64,000 bases of DNA from Symbiodinium microadriaticum (Eukaryota > Sar > Dinophyceae > Suessiales > Symbiodiniaceae), in assembly GCA_001939145.1 (NCBI GenBank), contig LSRX01000800.1, positions 253,020-317,019 of the forward strand, in the 5' to 3' direction. The translations under genes and the position numbers were made by a program. Below are positions 10,901 to 22,187 of the stretch, piece by piece. The number at the start of each line of letters is the position of its first letter. Within the stretch, counting starts at the first letter, position 1. The notes under the pieces are model-generated. The model worked only from the letters and a program-made list of their open reading frames with translations. It did not search any database and was not told the DNA's origin.

Positions 10901-13900
10901 CTTTTCATTTTTGGCAATCTAAGAGAACTTCCCCAACAAGTGCACAAATAAAAGGCATGCAGATGCCACTGGGTGTGGAACTCTATTGTCACGGATGTCT
11001 GTGTGGACAGCTGCCGCTTTGCGCGCTCGCACTGGGTCCGAAGTCGACGAAGTGCTCTCTGATTCCTAGGCTTGACTGCGAGCGCCGGGAATTCACAACT
11101 CGAGTTTGAATCTCTCTCCCTCTCTCCACTTCATACACCAAGAAGCCGGGTCGGATCCGACTTGTGCTTCCGGCGGAACTCCGAAATGCAGTAGCTCAGC
11201 ATGCCTCGGAAAGAAGCAATGCACTTTCTGCAGCAGCTGACGAGGCAAGGGAACCGTCGAGCTGCGATTGTCGAAATCCTCCCCACCCAGGTGAGGATCT
11301 CCAGCTGTTGCCTTCACCTCGAAGACGGTATCCGTGATTGTCAAAATGGAGACCTGAGCACAGGAGCCATGCTGTTGCTCTGCGCCACAAGCCCAAAGCC
11401 CCTAAGCAAATGCGGCAAGGCCGCGTCAAAAGTGCCACCACCCATATCGAAGACTAGGATGTTGGTCTCCTTGGCCTTGGAGCACATGTATATGCACCAG
11501 CTTCAAACTCGAATGGAACAACTTATACTTATATATTATAGTCCCAAGAAATATGGCCTCATGATGGCAAGAGTAATTGCATGGTGGAACCGTGAGAGCT
11601 GTGTCGGCGGCACATGTCCCAGATGTCGTGTCGAATTGGCGCCATATGGAGGCCAGCATCACGGTTCTTCCGGCAAGGACGATGCCGGCCGCGGCGGGCG
11701 CGTTTTTCCACCACAGATCTTGTCGTACAAAAAAAAATGCAACATCTTGCCCGCGCTCTCGAGGTTCGGGGAAAGACAGCCACAACAACAGCTGCGATGG
11801 GAATTGAATGCGGAACATTCCCACCGAGGATGTCATGTCGGCACCATATGGAGGCCAGCATCATGGCTCTTCCAGCCAAGACGATGCAAGCCACTGTGGG
11901 CGCCGGCCGCACTCCCTCCAACCGCACAATTTGTCGAAACAAAATCAAACAGTTGCCTCAAAATGTTCCACAACAACAGCTGCGATGGGAATTGAAAGCA
12001 GAGAAACCAGAACAGGTTTCAATGGTGCACATTCCCACCGAGGATGTCATGTCGGCACCATATGGAGGCCAGCATCATGGCTCTTCCAGCCAAGACGATG
12101 CAAGCCACTGTGGGCGCCGGCCGCACTCCCTCCAACCGCACAATTTGTCGAAACAAAATCAAACAGTTGCCTCAAAATGTTCCACAACAACAGCTGCGAT
12201 GGGAATTGAAAGCAGAGAAACCAGAACAGGTTTCAATGGTGCACATTCCCACCGAGGATGTCATGTCGGCGCCATATGGAGGCCAGCATCATGGCTCTTC
12301 AAGCCAAGACGATGCAAGCCACTGTGGGCGCCGGTCGCGCTCCTCCGACAGAGCAAGCCGCTCTCAACTAGGAACTGCTTCATGTGTGACTGGGTAAAAC
12401 GCTCTACAGCAACAGCTGCGTCAGGAAATATGGAACAGATCTTTCACCTGTGACAGCACGTCGGCACGAAATGGCCGCCAGCCTTGTGGCTCTTCGACGC
12501 AGCCCGGACAGTCGAGATTTGCCCATATTTTTTGTGCCCTTTCTGTGGTGGTCGCGACGAGTGGGGAGGCGCTTTGCTGCGAAAGGTCTTGGCCGCACAC
12601 GTCGTTCTGAAAAGACTTTGCGCGCGTTGCATCTCGCCACTCAAACGGTCACGGCAAAGCCCTTCCTTATTCCGCTGTGCCAGGCGGCAGCACCGCTCTT
12701 CTTCTCCTTCGACTTCGCATCCAGGCCGTACGCAATTGCTGCCGCGGTGGGCTCGTTGACGATTCGCATGACGTTCCTGAGCATCGAGACGAATCTGTGT
12801 CATCGAAGCTCCGAGTGAAGCATGCTCACAGCGCCGGTCAGACATTGACTGGAGATTGGCAAGGCGCAGTCCGGCAATCTCACCGGCATCCTTCGTAGCT
12901 TGCCTGCGCAAGCTGACAACTTCTGCAAGACAAGTGCAGCCGAGCAGTGCAGGTACATCATGCTGGCCTCTGGGAGTCGTTGAAATAGGCAGGGACAGTA
13001 ATCACTGCGTTTCGAACACGCTGACCCATGAAAGCCTACAGGGCAATCTCAACACGATGAAGCTGTCGGCAGCGCAGGAAAACTGCAACGATGCCTCTGC
13101 CGTTTGCTTCATCTTGGTGAGAATCCTGAGCCGGACAAAGGCAGGAGTCTGGGCTTCGATGCAACCTTGGTGCAAGTGCTGCCGGTCGGCATGGAGGAAA
13201 TCTCCTCTGGATGAAAGGTCTTTGCGACTGACTGATACACCACCTGACAACTGGACCAAGGATCCGCACATGCGAATCGTGCTCGCCTGTCCCTCACAGC
13301 CTCCCTTGCAAGTGTTCGGCATGCCCTAAGCTTCACAGCTGTGGTTACTCGCTAGGTGCCACAGGCCGCCTCAATCAAAGGCTTGTCATCTGCTGACCCA
13401 TCGGATACGACCTCTCCATTGGCACAGGGTGTAGGAGGCAACTAAATATGGCTTGCAGGCCGAGTTCAAGTTCTAGTCCTAGACTAACCAGGGCCTGATC
13501 GCACACCGGACCTGGTCCTTTTGCCCACAAGAGTTGAGGACACGGAGTGAAACAGATCCCTGTTAGGTGCTGGGCTGCGCAAACTCCGGCCTTGAAGGGC
13601 CACAGCTTCAGGTCGGCCTGCACGACCGGGTCCTGAAGAGAGAGAACCCGACTCCCCGCGTCAGCACGCAGAGCTCTAGGTTCTAGTTCACACGATGGCT
13701 CGATCGTCAGAGTCCTGGAACTTGCGTCCGATGAGGCGCTTCGCATCGAAAACCGTGTTAGTCGGATTGCTTGCAACCTTCCAGAACCGGACTTTTGATC
13801 TGCCTTTTGCTGCAAAACCCCTCGTCTGCGCATGTGCATCAGCATCGCGCCTGATTCTTGGCAGCATCACCAAGGAGTCTCTCGTTCTCCGTCCACGCGA

Positions 13901-14198
13901 CATAAGATGGCGTCCTGCAGATAATGCAGTGCAAGCCTGTCCTTTCGCCTGTCTGCTGCTTGTGGTGATAAAGGTCTCACATAAGGTGTAATAAGATATG
14001 ACAGTTCGTTCAGGGGGTTTCAACTTCACCGTACAAGTAGCCAAGATTCGTTCGGTTGCCTTGGTCATTGGCAATAATCTGCACCTGCTGCCAACACCAT
14101 GTCACGTCTTGTCTGGAACCGAACAGCACAAAACGTCCCGCCTCTCCATCCTTGAAGATTCCCACACAAGAGTATGTAGTCCCCAAGTCTATGCCCAT
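7925..14198 (-). CDS. HSP70: HSP70 / DnaK-family chaperone, highly intron-fragmented
   Basis: This is an ATP-dependent chaperone of the cytosolic eukaryotic type. Diagnostic blocks in order on the minus strand are: [19 protein letters not shown] (from 14198), [10 protein letters not shown] (14084), [11 protein letters not shown] (about 13885), [17 protein letters not shown] (about 13790-13690), [12 protein letters not shown] (about 13650-13600), FHPEEISSM and MKQTAEA (about 13240-13060), [12 protein letters not shown] (about 12990), [20 protein letters not shown] (about 12760-12700), [20 protein letters not shown] (11344 to about 11265), [11 protein letters not shown] and RAKFEELC (about 10240-10150), [14 protein letters not shown] (about 9970-9930), [11 protein letters not shown] (about 9560), [25 protein letters not shown] (about 9250), [20 protein letters not shown] (about 8815-8755), [15 protein letters not shown] and [13 protein letters not shown] (to about 7960). 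ATPase and substrate-binding domains are both covered and no inactivating lesion is certain, because frame changes coincide with plausible GC-AG introns. The C-terminal EEVD was not found. A short 5' exon could precede 14198. Confidence 0.9.
8007..8080 (-). other. GC-AG intron (74 bp) in HSP70
   Basis: The donor is CGG|GC and the acceptor ACAG|GA. Splicing joins EEFEAKQR to [10 protein letters not shown] in frame, the expected HSP70 C-terminal order. Confidence 0.82.
9474..9527 (-). other. GC-AG intron (54 bp) in HSP70
   Basis: The donor is TTAG|GC and the acceptor CCAG|GC. Splicing restores [20 protein letters not shown], matching the family's LSLGxExxGGxMxxLIxRN. AGGC is repeated at both ends. 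Confidence 0.85.
11600..12510. repeat. ~214 bp tandem repeat array inside an HSP70 intron
   Basis: The marker CCATATGGAGGCCAGCATCA starts at about 11642, 11844, 12058 and 12272, giving spacings of 202, 214 and 214. The two middle units are almost identical. A strongly diverged fifth copy starts near 12450. The array lies between the HSP70 exons at about 11.3 kb and 12.7 kb and produces a long but meaningless plus-strand open frame of repeated peptide. Confidence 0.9.
14085..14141 (-). other. GC-AG intron (57 bp) in HSP70
   Basis: The donor is GGAGAG|GC and the acceptor CAGCAG|GT. Removal joins GIFKDGE to [12 protein letters not shown], the canonical end of the first HSP70 block and the next motif. 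Confidence 0.85.
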
Positions 14199-14451
14199 GG
14201 AAAAGCTCCTCAGCCGTGCACAAACGAAGACGGTCTTGGAACAGTTTCTTGTGGTGTTCACATCTCAAGTTTCTGGAAGCCAGGACACTTCTTCGGCTCG
14301 GCTTCAGCCATGCCTGAAACTTGAAACTAGAATTTGAAGCATTGGCGGTGCTTCTGCACCGGCACAGGTACATGACCAGGCCTTTGGCTGCTCAACCTCT
14401 CAACTTGAACTTCAAGCGGGCACGCGCCCTCACATGAAGCCTAACATCATA

Positions 14452-15095
14452 TCAGGAAGGGAGCTCGAGCCGCAAAAGCTGAACGAAGAAGGAGAAAATT
14501 GGCATGGCATCATTCATCATTATAAGCATTAAGTACCTTCGACAGCTTGTTAACAGGTTCCCGGCCGCATCACTGGATGCCAGCCGCAAAGGTGTTTCTT
14601 TCTCCCGGTCCTTCGATCTTCGTCTTCTCGATCGGGCTTGCGCAAAAGCGGCTACGAGACTGCTTGCTGTAGTCTGAGCTGCCCGCCTGGGCACCTGGAT
14701 CTGCCTTGTTCTTCAACAAGAGACGGACTGACAGCAGCTGACCTGCTGTCAGCCAAATCACATTAATCACGGCTTACTTCCGAGGCGCCTTCTTCTGCGG
14801 CATGGTGAAGAGCAACCTCTGTGCATTGTGGTCGAGATCTGCCGAGGCTCTGGATGCAGCGGGGTCCGGCACGACCGAAGGAGTCGCGGTGGTTGATATC
14901 CGCCGCAAGTTGCAGCAACCTTTCAACTTTCATCAAGAAATGGTAATGTTGCAGAAGGCTCACACCCAGCTCAAACTTTCTTCTCTTTTGCCGGCGGAAC
15001 TGGCAAGCTGTCAGAATTCGATAGACAGGCCTTGTGCCTTCATCTTGCTTGTGCTCGCTCATGCCGATAAGCCTATGCGGTTCTGCGCGAGGCAC
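14452..15095 (-). CDS. ankyrin-repeat protein, small multi-exon gene
   Basis: Minus-strand blocks are RLLQLAADINHRDSFGR (to 14871), VALHHAAEEGASE (from 14816) and VRLLLKNKADPGAQ (about 14730-14690). They spell the ankyrin pattern: a loop with D-x-x-G-R, a TALHHAAxxG-like helix, then VxxLLxxxADPxAQ. The 14817-14870 intron joins DSFGR to VALHHAA exactly. Ankyrin repeats bind protein partners, and the partner here is unknown. It lies directly upstream of HSP70 in the same orientation. About two repeats are visible. A hydrophobic block near 14560-14452 may be read-through. Confidence 0.7.
14817..14870 (-). other. GC-AG intron (54 bp) in ankyrin gene
   Basis: The donor is GGTCGT|GC and the acceptor AGAG|GT (phase 0). 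Splicing yields DSFGRVALHHAAEEGASE, a proper ankyrin loop and helix. Confidence 0.8.
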
Positions 15096-15134
15096 ATCGA
15101 ATTCCTAAGCACCGCTATTGTAGCAGAGCTCAGC

Positions 15135-18100
15135 TCATGCCCTTGCTTCAGGCTGCGGTGTGCGGGTTTCCATGTTCTGCAAGATCGTGCCTGGGATGCA
15201 GGGGGCTGTGAAGCTTGGAAGGTTAGCATCGCGTGGGATCAACGCGGAAGCAACCGGAGGTTGAACTTCAAGCACTCTCACGTTCGGCCCATCTGGGGAA
15301 GGTGCTGCCGCTTCTTGCCGCCCGTCGCTTCTGCTGACGTCTGTACGACTCATGAAGACAGCCAGCGAGCAGAAGCAAGGCTAGCGAAACCGCGACTCCG
15401 CCTTATCGGCCACAGGTCTCCAAACAGTTGAACTCGCATAGCATCATAGGCATGATATGTGCACATTACAACCCGGACATTCAAGTGCTTCTGGGGTGCA
15501 GAAGTTCACTGGATGGAACAAAGGTGACGACAGCACGCTGGCCATGAAGACAATCGTGAGCACCAAAGCTGTACCAGCGCCCAGCATTCCAAAGGGAGAT
15601 AGGAACATGGAGTCCTGCACCATCTTGACACATGTTACAATGGACTCCAAAACACACACACACACACACACCTGGACAAGCAATGCCCTGCCTCAAGTTG
15701 GTTTCTGTATCTGATCAAGATGAAACAGCACAGCTGAATCATGTAGCCACCAAGGGCGCAGATCGAGGCACCGCTGGTGAAGGTAGCTCTGATCTCTTCC
15801 TCGACTGTGCTGCTGCTCTTTATTGCTCTTTGCTCCATGTTTGTTTTTGCTCAGCGATGAAGAAAGCCCCGACCTATGCAAAACTTCACGCGCTCACACT
15901 GTTCACAGTGGGCCACCCAGGCCATCACATTGTTTACTGGCGAATGTAACAAGAACTCTCTGACAAGAACTCAACTCAATTGCATGGCGGGCTCGTACTG
16001 GTGATCTAGGGCTTGGAAAACAACTTCCAAAAAGAGGAGCGCCACCACGACAACTACGGCCGAGGAATATGTTGGAGCTCCTCGCACCCACAGACTCGTG
16101 TGTCCATCCAGTTACATACTTTACGACCACAAGGCTGCCAACATAAATGCACATGTCCTGTCTGTCCATCCCGCTGTGCCAAGCATGCCGGAAGCAATGA
16201 GTCTTCTGCCATTTGTGTGACCATTTGCCCGGCCACGAAGGTGAAGACATGCAGCGAGGCCTCGGCTCCCAATGCATCCTAGACGGGGGCGGTTCAGCAG
16301 CGCCTCAGACCATACAATGCAACCTGCCACTTTGCCACTCATGTTCTCCTCACCCCACATGCACGCCCCGCGCTTTCTCTTATGCTGGCAATGCTGGTGC
16401 GTTCTCTTTCAATGCTGGACCTGGCGTGTTTCACGCTGGTGGCTTCCCTTATGCTGAACCTGGACCTGGCTTGTCGTGATGCTACACCTTTCTCCTGACG
16501 CGTTATTCGTGTGTCTTGTCGGTGTGGATGCGTTTTTGCCTCCTGCATGGCCGAACATGTCGCGAAGCAGGGTTACGTAATCATTCCAGTGAATTCAGCC
16601 TCCGTTTCGGAAAAGCATCCATGCCGAATCGTGACCGGCCTACTGGCACAATTCACAATTCAAGAATCAAGTCTGCGCACGTCCATATGAAGACACACCC
16701 AATTCACGCGTCTGCAGCGTCCGTTCTTCTCGATGCCGAAAAGATTGTGCCTGCTGCCTGGGTCTGCCCTTCGTATTTATGCGTTTGCTTCTTCTCTTAT
16801 TTTTCACGTTTCTCAGATTTGTGCCCCGGTCTCATGCAAGCTCTAGACCTGATCTTGAACTTGACTTCAGGGTCTCCGGACGGATATGCTTGCGTCAAGG
16901 CTTCAAGGCTTAGCAAAGCTCCTTGTGGAAACGCCATGCACTCCGAAATGCAGATGTACATACCGTAAGTTGCATGCACTGCTTTCGCAAGTTCTTGAAG
17001 TGTGAAAAACCAGGGGCAGGTCAGCCACTTACTTGCTTGCGCGGCTTTCGTCTAGGAAGGCAGCCCTGAAACCCAAATTGCTTAACAATCTGCAGGCTGT
17101 TGCCACCGCAAAACCCACGCAAGAGTCTAGGTCCCAGGTCGTACTGTGCCAAGCCAGGTGGCCAGGATGCCGAAGAGCAGAAGCAATGCGAAGTAGCGGG
17201 TCAAGCTGCTCTCCCCAAAGACGTCGAAGTAAGCAACCAACAGTGGGAACTTTTGATGCGTGGTGACGTGCGTACCTGGCAACGTGCTGCTAGCGGCTCG
17301 ATGCGGCCCCTTTGAATTTATGAGACTACAGAACGCACTTCGGGCCGATCATTTTTTGTTAACATCCGTCCTGGGGAAGCCGCCAGACTACAGATCAACG
17401 TCATCATTGCCAAAATGAAGAGCGTAGCATAGGCCCAGCTGAGAGCACGTGGCAGATCTGAGCGAGCGAGAATCATAAGTGCAAATCGACTGCATCACCT
17501 CTCCACTCGAAAGGCACCTAAAGCCACCAAGGGTCTTGTTCTCAGATCTACTGCGAACTTGCCAAACCAGAGCATCTCTTCCAGCCCGAGGAAACACCAA
17601 ATACCAGCCGGAAGTGACTTGAAAAATGCGAGCAACGAGACATCACTCAAGATGTCTCCTCCTCACAGAGGGTGGGGCAGCTGCGAAGTGCTTCTGCTTG
17701 GGCTTGACTACTGCAGCACCCCTGCAACATACCACTTACCAAACTGGCCATGCTCACCTGCCATCGCCTCTTGCGCAAGGTCAAAGGTTCGTCCGCTCCT
17801 GACACATGTCCATGCAGTCTTGCTTGTCTGAGCTGTGCTCTCGATCCACACATGCAGCCTAGCTACGAAAACAAGAAATATGTGACCACAATAGCCAAGC
17901 TTGACAGGGTCATCGCCATCAGCGTTTGCACCGACATCGACATGAGCTTCGTGTTGAGCAACAAGATGAGGGCGCAGAAAAGCAACCACCACAAAGGCTG
18001 AAGATCCGAAGGGGACCCGGTTAGCTCCTGGCAGGTACCGATGCGACCTTCCGACTGCTTCCGAATGTGACCACCCAGCAGGCATGGACCTTGGAACCCC

Positions 18101-18850
18101 GCATGGGCTGTCCATCTGTCCTCCATCAGAGCACCGGTCGCAGCAGCGATGTCGGCAATGATGAGAGTGCACTTCAAGCACTCCATGAGCCCAGCCAGGA
18201 ATGATGTCCTGCAAGATGCTGGGCGTACTCTTAACTCTGAGCGCCACTGCGTGTTCCTGGTGAAGATGCCCACGCTACGTTCACGAGCTGCAGTTGCCCA
18301 GACGCATGCACAGCACTCAAGGCTCGCACACCCATAGTCTACAGCACACTGAAACTCAGTCGCCATGATGTGGATCAAAACACCCCAACGCATGCCATTA
18401 TCAACACCACCAGCACCATCACCGCCATCCCCACCGCCACCACCACCACCGGTAGCACCAACAGCAAGATGCAGCGAGCAGCACTGCCAATAACAACCAC
18501 ACAAGGCCAAGCCATCAGCACCAGCGCGTGCTCTCCGGAACATAGACCAGTCCTGGGCCCAATGCAAGCTGCGACCTGACTGGGACCTTCCGCATCACCC
18601 ATCCGACTCATCACCTGAGCGTTTTGGGCAGAGAAGAACTAAGCAAGCCCGAGGACCCCGAGGACATGCATTCGGGGGGCGGGGGGGCGGGGGCCGGGAA
18701 ACATCAATCACATGATCAATTGTGGCTGAGACACTTCTGTGAGGCTGCTGACCAACAGCATGTAAAAGAGCGCAGCCACGAAATAACCGATAAGTGCACA
18801 GCCGATGCCTGCGCCAGTCGGAATCCACAAGTTTCACTGCATGTGCCGAT
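15135..18850 (-). CDS. multi-pass membrane protein, unrecognised family
   Basis: Hydrophobic segments occur in successive minus-strand blocks: IPTGAGIGCALIGYFVAALF (about 18830-18760), LAGLMECLKCTLIIADIAAA (about 18200), PLWWLLFCALILLLN and then LAIVVTYFLFS (about 18000-17870), RYFALLLLFGILATWLG (about 17195-17145), GASICALGGYMIQLCCFILI (about 15780-15720) and FGMLGAGTALVLTIVFMASV (about 15600-15540). At least six or seven membrane spans are implied. The tail is a polar Ser/Pro-rich stretch near 15353-15135. The segments share strand, spacing and intron-like separators, so one gene is the simplest reading, but two adjacent genes are possible. I cannot place it in a transporter family. (CA)n and (CAN)n microsatellites lie between blocks. 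Confidence 0.55.
15651..15671. repeat. (AC)n microsatellite
   Basis: About ten AC units, probably within an intron between the last two membrane-span exons of the membrane protein gene. Confidence 0.9.
18397..18460. repeat. CAC/CAN trinucleotide-rich tract
   Basis: An imperfect run of CAC, CAG and CAT triplets. On the minus strand it reads as Val/Leu/Gly-rich and creates a false hydrophobic open frame. Confidence 0.8.
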
Positions 18851-19079
18851 CGTTAAACCCAGTAGCCCGCAAAAATGCAGTGCAAATCGCCTCGTGGGTA
18901 AGAAGCCATGTCAAGATTAGTATAGACAACCGGGCGCGCAAGCTTATGCCAGCTAGCCGGAGCAGAGCCTCTCCAGCTCTCCGTCGTTCAGAGAGAATTG
19001 TCTACGGCAAGCGAGCTCCGGACATTTCACGAACATGAAGCAGCACGGTCACAACGCGACAGATGCTCTCATGACAGAC

Positions 19080-19660
19080 ATCGTTTCGTTGCTCGTCCTT
19101 CCATTGTGCTTGTTGTATTCTCTGTGTGCCACGTTCGTTCCTTCTCTCAAACTTGCGTCATTTTGTTCCTTCGTTCGTTCGCTCGCTCGCTCGTTGGTTC
19201 GACGCTCATTCTTAATCTATGCATTATTTCATGCTGTTTTTTCCTGTCGCGTCAATTCTCTTTGGTTCCGTAGCTATGGTGTAAATTTCTCTTTGGCTCG
19301 CTATATTTTGCTCTATCTCCGTATTCTCTATTCATGTGTATGTATATATATATATATATATATAGTTTTTTCATGTATGTACTAGCTTGGAGGGTATTTC
19401 TGTGGCCCTCCTTGATTCATTGTGCCCCTGTCGATCGTTGCTTCGCTGATTCCTGCTTTCTTTATCTCTGCATATAACTGCTTGTTTATCCCCCTAATTT
19501 TGCTACTTCATTTGCTTTTTTACAAGCAAATCGAGCGACATCGCACGAAATCATTTCCCTTGTCATTGTGTTTCATTGTTCCTTTACTCCCTCGTCTCTT
19601 TCATTCTCTCTGTCGTTATCTCCTCCCTCTGGTCGACATCTGAGCGAAGCCTTTTGCGGT
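19080..19660. repeat. pyrimidine-rich, AT-richer island with (AT)n
   Basis: The plus strand is strongly T/C biased for about 580 bases, with (TCGC)n-like runs near 19175-19195 and a (TA)n run at about 19341-19364. Composition differs sharply from the GC-rich flanks. No gene was recognised. The long hydrophobic plus frames here are products of the base bias. Confidence 0.75.
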
Positions 19661-19880
19661 TGGCTTGTCTTGACCCTGCTTGTCGTAAACACACCTTCCC
19701 CAAGTAACTTGGTGCCATTTCGCCCACCCGGCCTTGCCCGAAAGCAGGTTGCCAAGCAACGAAATCACCACAAATGACAGCAGCGACACCTGCTGCCCAC
19801 AAATGCACCCTTCTAAAGCGAGGTGCGAAAGGAAACTGCATATCAGCGCCCATGGCGGCGAACGAATGTCAGTTGAGTAA

Positions 19881-21096
19881 TTAATTGCACACAACAAAAA
19901 TTTGCGCACATAGTTTGGAGCTATCTACAACATTAACATTTCTCGGGGCCGAAAAACACAAGACTGGCGGCCACATGCCAAGCCAAACTTGTGAGCACGT
20001 GATGCTGCAGCTTTGCCAGGTCCCCTGCGCTTTCGTCACCTCGCCCTGAGAATGCGGATGTGCATTGAGCGCGGCGTAAAACAACGGAGTCCTGCGCAGG
20101 ACTAGAAGCACCGCACTACCCGCAAGTGGCACCGCCGCAGTCGCAGAGACCACGGGCACACCATCGAATATCGAATACTACTGGGATACAGGTCCCGAAT
20201 AACTTTGCCACAAGAAGTGCCTCCCGTGAGCGTCCGACTGGAACACGAGCTGAGGAAATTGACCTCTCGCTCCACAGTGCCACAGCAAAAATAAACCACA
20301 CCAAACTTCGTTCAGGCTCTGACTTGCAAGCGCCTGCCCTACCGAAGGGTCCTGTGAAACAGGAAGTGGAATGGCACAAACAAACCAGGCTGCGAATGCG
20401 GCTCGCAGCCTCGCAGCAGCACGCGAGATGCAAGGCATTCCTGCCGCTGTTGTCCTGCACAGGACGCAATGTGCTCACGATATGATTCAAAGACTTTGGC
20501 GAAGCCTCTATCCCTGGGCGAGCGCCGCAATCAAGCAAATATTTCATTGCAGGTGCCTGGCACACACACACACAGATTCGTGGCTACCGGGGAGACTAGG
20601 CAGGACCCTACACACGCGAACAGCGGATCATGCACTTGAAGTATCGCGAACATCTTGGCACAGTCCTTCTGAAGCGATGCTTGGCTTCGACATTTAATGC
20701 GTGATACAGAATACCGTCCGGTGGACAATGCCTTGCCATGTTCGCAAGCGAGATGAATGGCTGCGCGGCCGAAACGGTCGAGTGCCTGCAGCCCCATTCA
20801 TGTCCCATGCCACACCACGACAAGCAAGCCACGACAGGTCAGTGCGCTGCCTCCATGTCAACACCATGGGCATGCAACAGCTTGAGAACCTGTTCAGCAG
20901 CAGCCCAACATGTCCATGCACTTTTCTCCGGAGAATCCCCTGCATGTCCGCCTCCACGTGACCAGCCCGCCTTAATTTTTTGCTCATGCAGCTGTGACTC
21001 ACGCGCACGTCTACCGCATGCCGAAATCAAGAACGAGGGCCCTGCGCTGCAAGATGTCCGGCCGTTCGCCTCACAGCAATACAATTTCAAATTCAA
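19881..21096 (-). CDS. ankyrin-repeat protein
   Basis: Minus-strand blocks carry ankyrin signatures: AAEQVLKLLHAHGVDMEAAH (about 20900-20840), LDRFGRAAIHLACEHGKAL (about 20790-20735), MKYLLDCGARPGIEA followed by NSGRNALHLACC (20545 to about 20430), and RRTPLFYAALNAHPHSQGE (about 20085-20030). They match the (T/A)xLHxAxxxG helix and the VxxLLxxGAxP turn over at least three repeats, separated by introns whose borders I did not fix. The exact N- and C-termini are unknown. It is a separate gene from the ankyrin genes at 14.4 kb and 54-56 kb as far as can be seen. Confidence 0.65.
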
Positions 21097-21423
21097 AGCA
21101 GGCAGTACAATCTCAAAAAGTTAGCCATCGTTGGAACATCTTCAGCTGCGGGCTGTTGTGCATCCACGGTCAGCATCAATCGTCTGCGATCGCGGCTTTC
21201 CAACCTCGGCGCTTCAATCCAAACGCGAAGATCAGGACGTTTCGCACTTGAGCAACACACGCTTTCCGGACAGCATCTGCATCGCCGGCTGCAGCAGCCT
21301 GCATTTTCTATCGTTCGCAGACATGGGTACGCGATGTGGTCCATGGTACAAACCGACCTGCACACTGTATCTGTGGTCGAAGTTCGATGTGCGTAGAATC
21401 GGACGATCGACGGTAACCCGCGC

Positions 21424-21640
21424 CTAGCTCAGCGGGAGGCGGCTCAAGCGCACGGGCTCAGTGAGCGCCAAGACATGGTCCAAGGCAGGCTCGAACCCCG
21501 AGGCGCCGTCGGAGACGAGCCACGGCACTCCCAGGGCCGTGCCGCCAACGGCTTGTTGCACCGCAACTGGCAGCATGCCCCACCACCTCCGCGTCCAAGC
21601 GGTGGCGGCGGCAGCTCGAAGGGCAGGCGGCGCACGGAGT
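21424..21640 (-). mobile_element. 3' end fragment of dinoflagellate non-LTR retroelement
   Basis: The minus frame reads RRWWGMLPVAVQQAVGGTAL and ends in a Leu/Pro-rich tail. This is the typical C-terminal end that follows the reverse transcriptase in dinoflagellate LINE-like elements, and it resembles the 25.5 kb copy (GMLRVAVQQTVASTALG). The fragment abuts an oppositely oriented fragment near 21645. Confidence 0.6.
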
Positions 21641-21644
21641 GCCC

Positions 21645-22187
21645 ACACGCGGACGAGTTCATTCGCCTCCTCGCTCGCTGCCGGGCCCGTGCTGTGCCTC
21701 GACCGTTGCGGCCTGCAACCATTGCTGCCTTCACTTCCCATTGGTCCGCCTTGTTCGCCTTCTCTGCCGCCAGAGCCTTCGGTGCCAGTCTCCTTGGTCT
21801 TTCCCTCCCCGGCACCGCCAATGTTGATGGCGACCAACCCCTGCTCAGCGAGGTCCTTGCCTCCACCCGCTTCGACGAAGCTCCCCCTGTTGCCAGCCGC
21901 CTTCCCCCGCGTCCGTGAGCTGCAGCCTTGGACTGGGGCGTGGAGGACGCTGACCTCGCAAAAAACAGCGTGTAGCTGCAGTCTGCACAGGGACCGCCGC
22001 ACACCAGCCGCAAAAAGGTCCGTGTACCCTTTTGGGCCCGTAGTTCGCAGGCGGGGACCTGGACCCCATGCTGCGTTCGCAGTCCGGGCCGCACGCAGCC
22101 GCGTGGCTCAGTGCCATCCCCATCCCGACGGCTCGGCTCCTGACCGCATGCTCATCGCCTTGCGGCGGCGGCTGCGGCTGCGGCTGC
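21645..22187 (+). mobile_element. retroelement tail fragment, left arm of inverted repeat
   Basis: The plus frame reads EFIRLLARCRARAVPRPLRP, then SHWSALFAFSAARAFGASLL and LPGTANVDGDQPLLSEVL. This is the conserved tail of the retroelement ORF. The stretch about 21740-22187 is nearly identical, in reverse complement, to 22502-22943 across the gap, differing by a roughly 12-base indel and a few substitutions. It ends in GCGGCTGCGGCTGCGG repeats at the gap. Confidence 0.65.

Noticed and set aside
11614..12453. Long plus-strand open frame of 279 codons with repeated peptide
   Set aside because: It is produced by the ~214 bp tandem array in an HSP70 intron. It has no start context or domain, and other plus frames over the same array give the same repeated peptide in shifted register.
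18375..18614. Highly hydrophobic minus frame resembling three membrane spans
   Set aside because: It arises from the CAC/CAN trinucleotide tract. The Val/Leu/Gly pattern is low complexity, unlike the neighbouring real spans.
19035..19385. Hydrophobic plus-strand open frame of 116 codons
   Set aside because: It results from the T/C-rich island and the (TA)n run (Tyr-Ile repeats). No domain.
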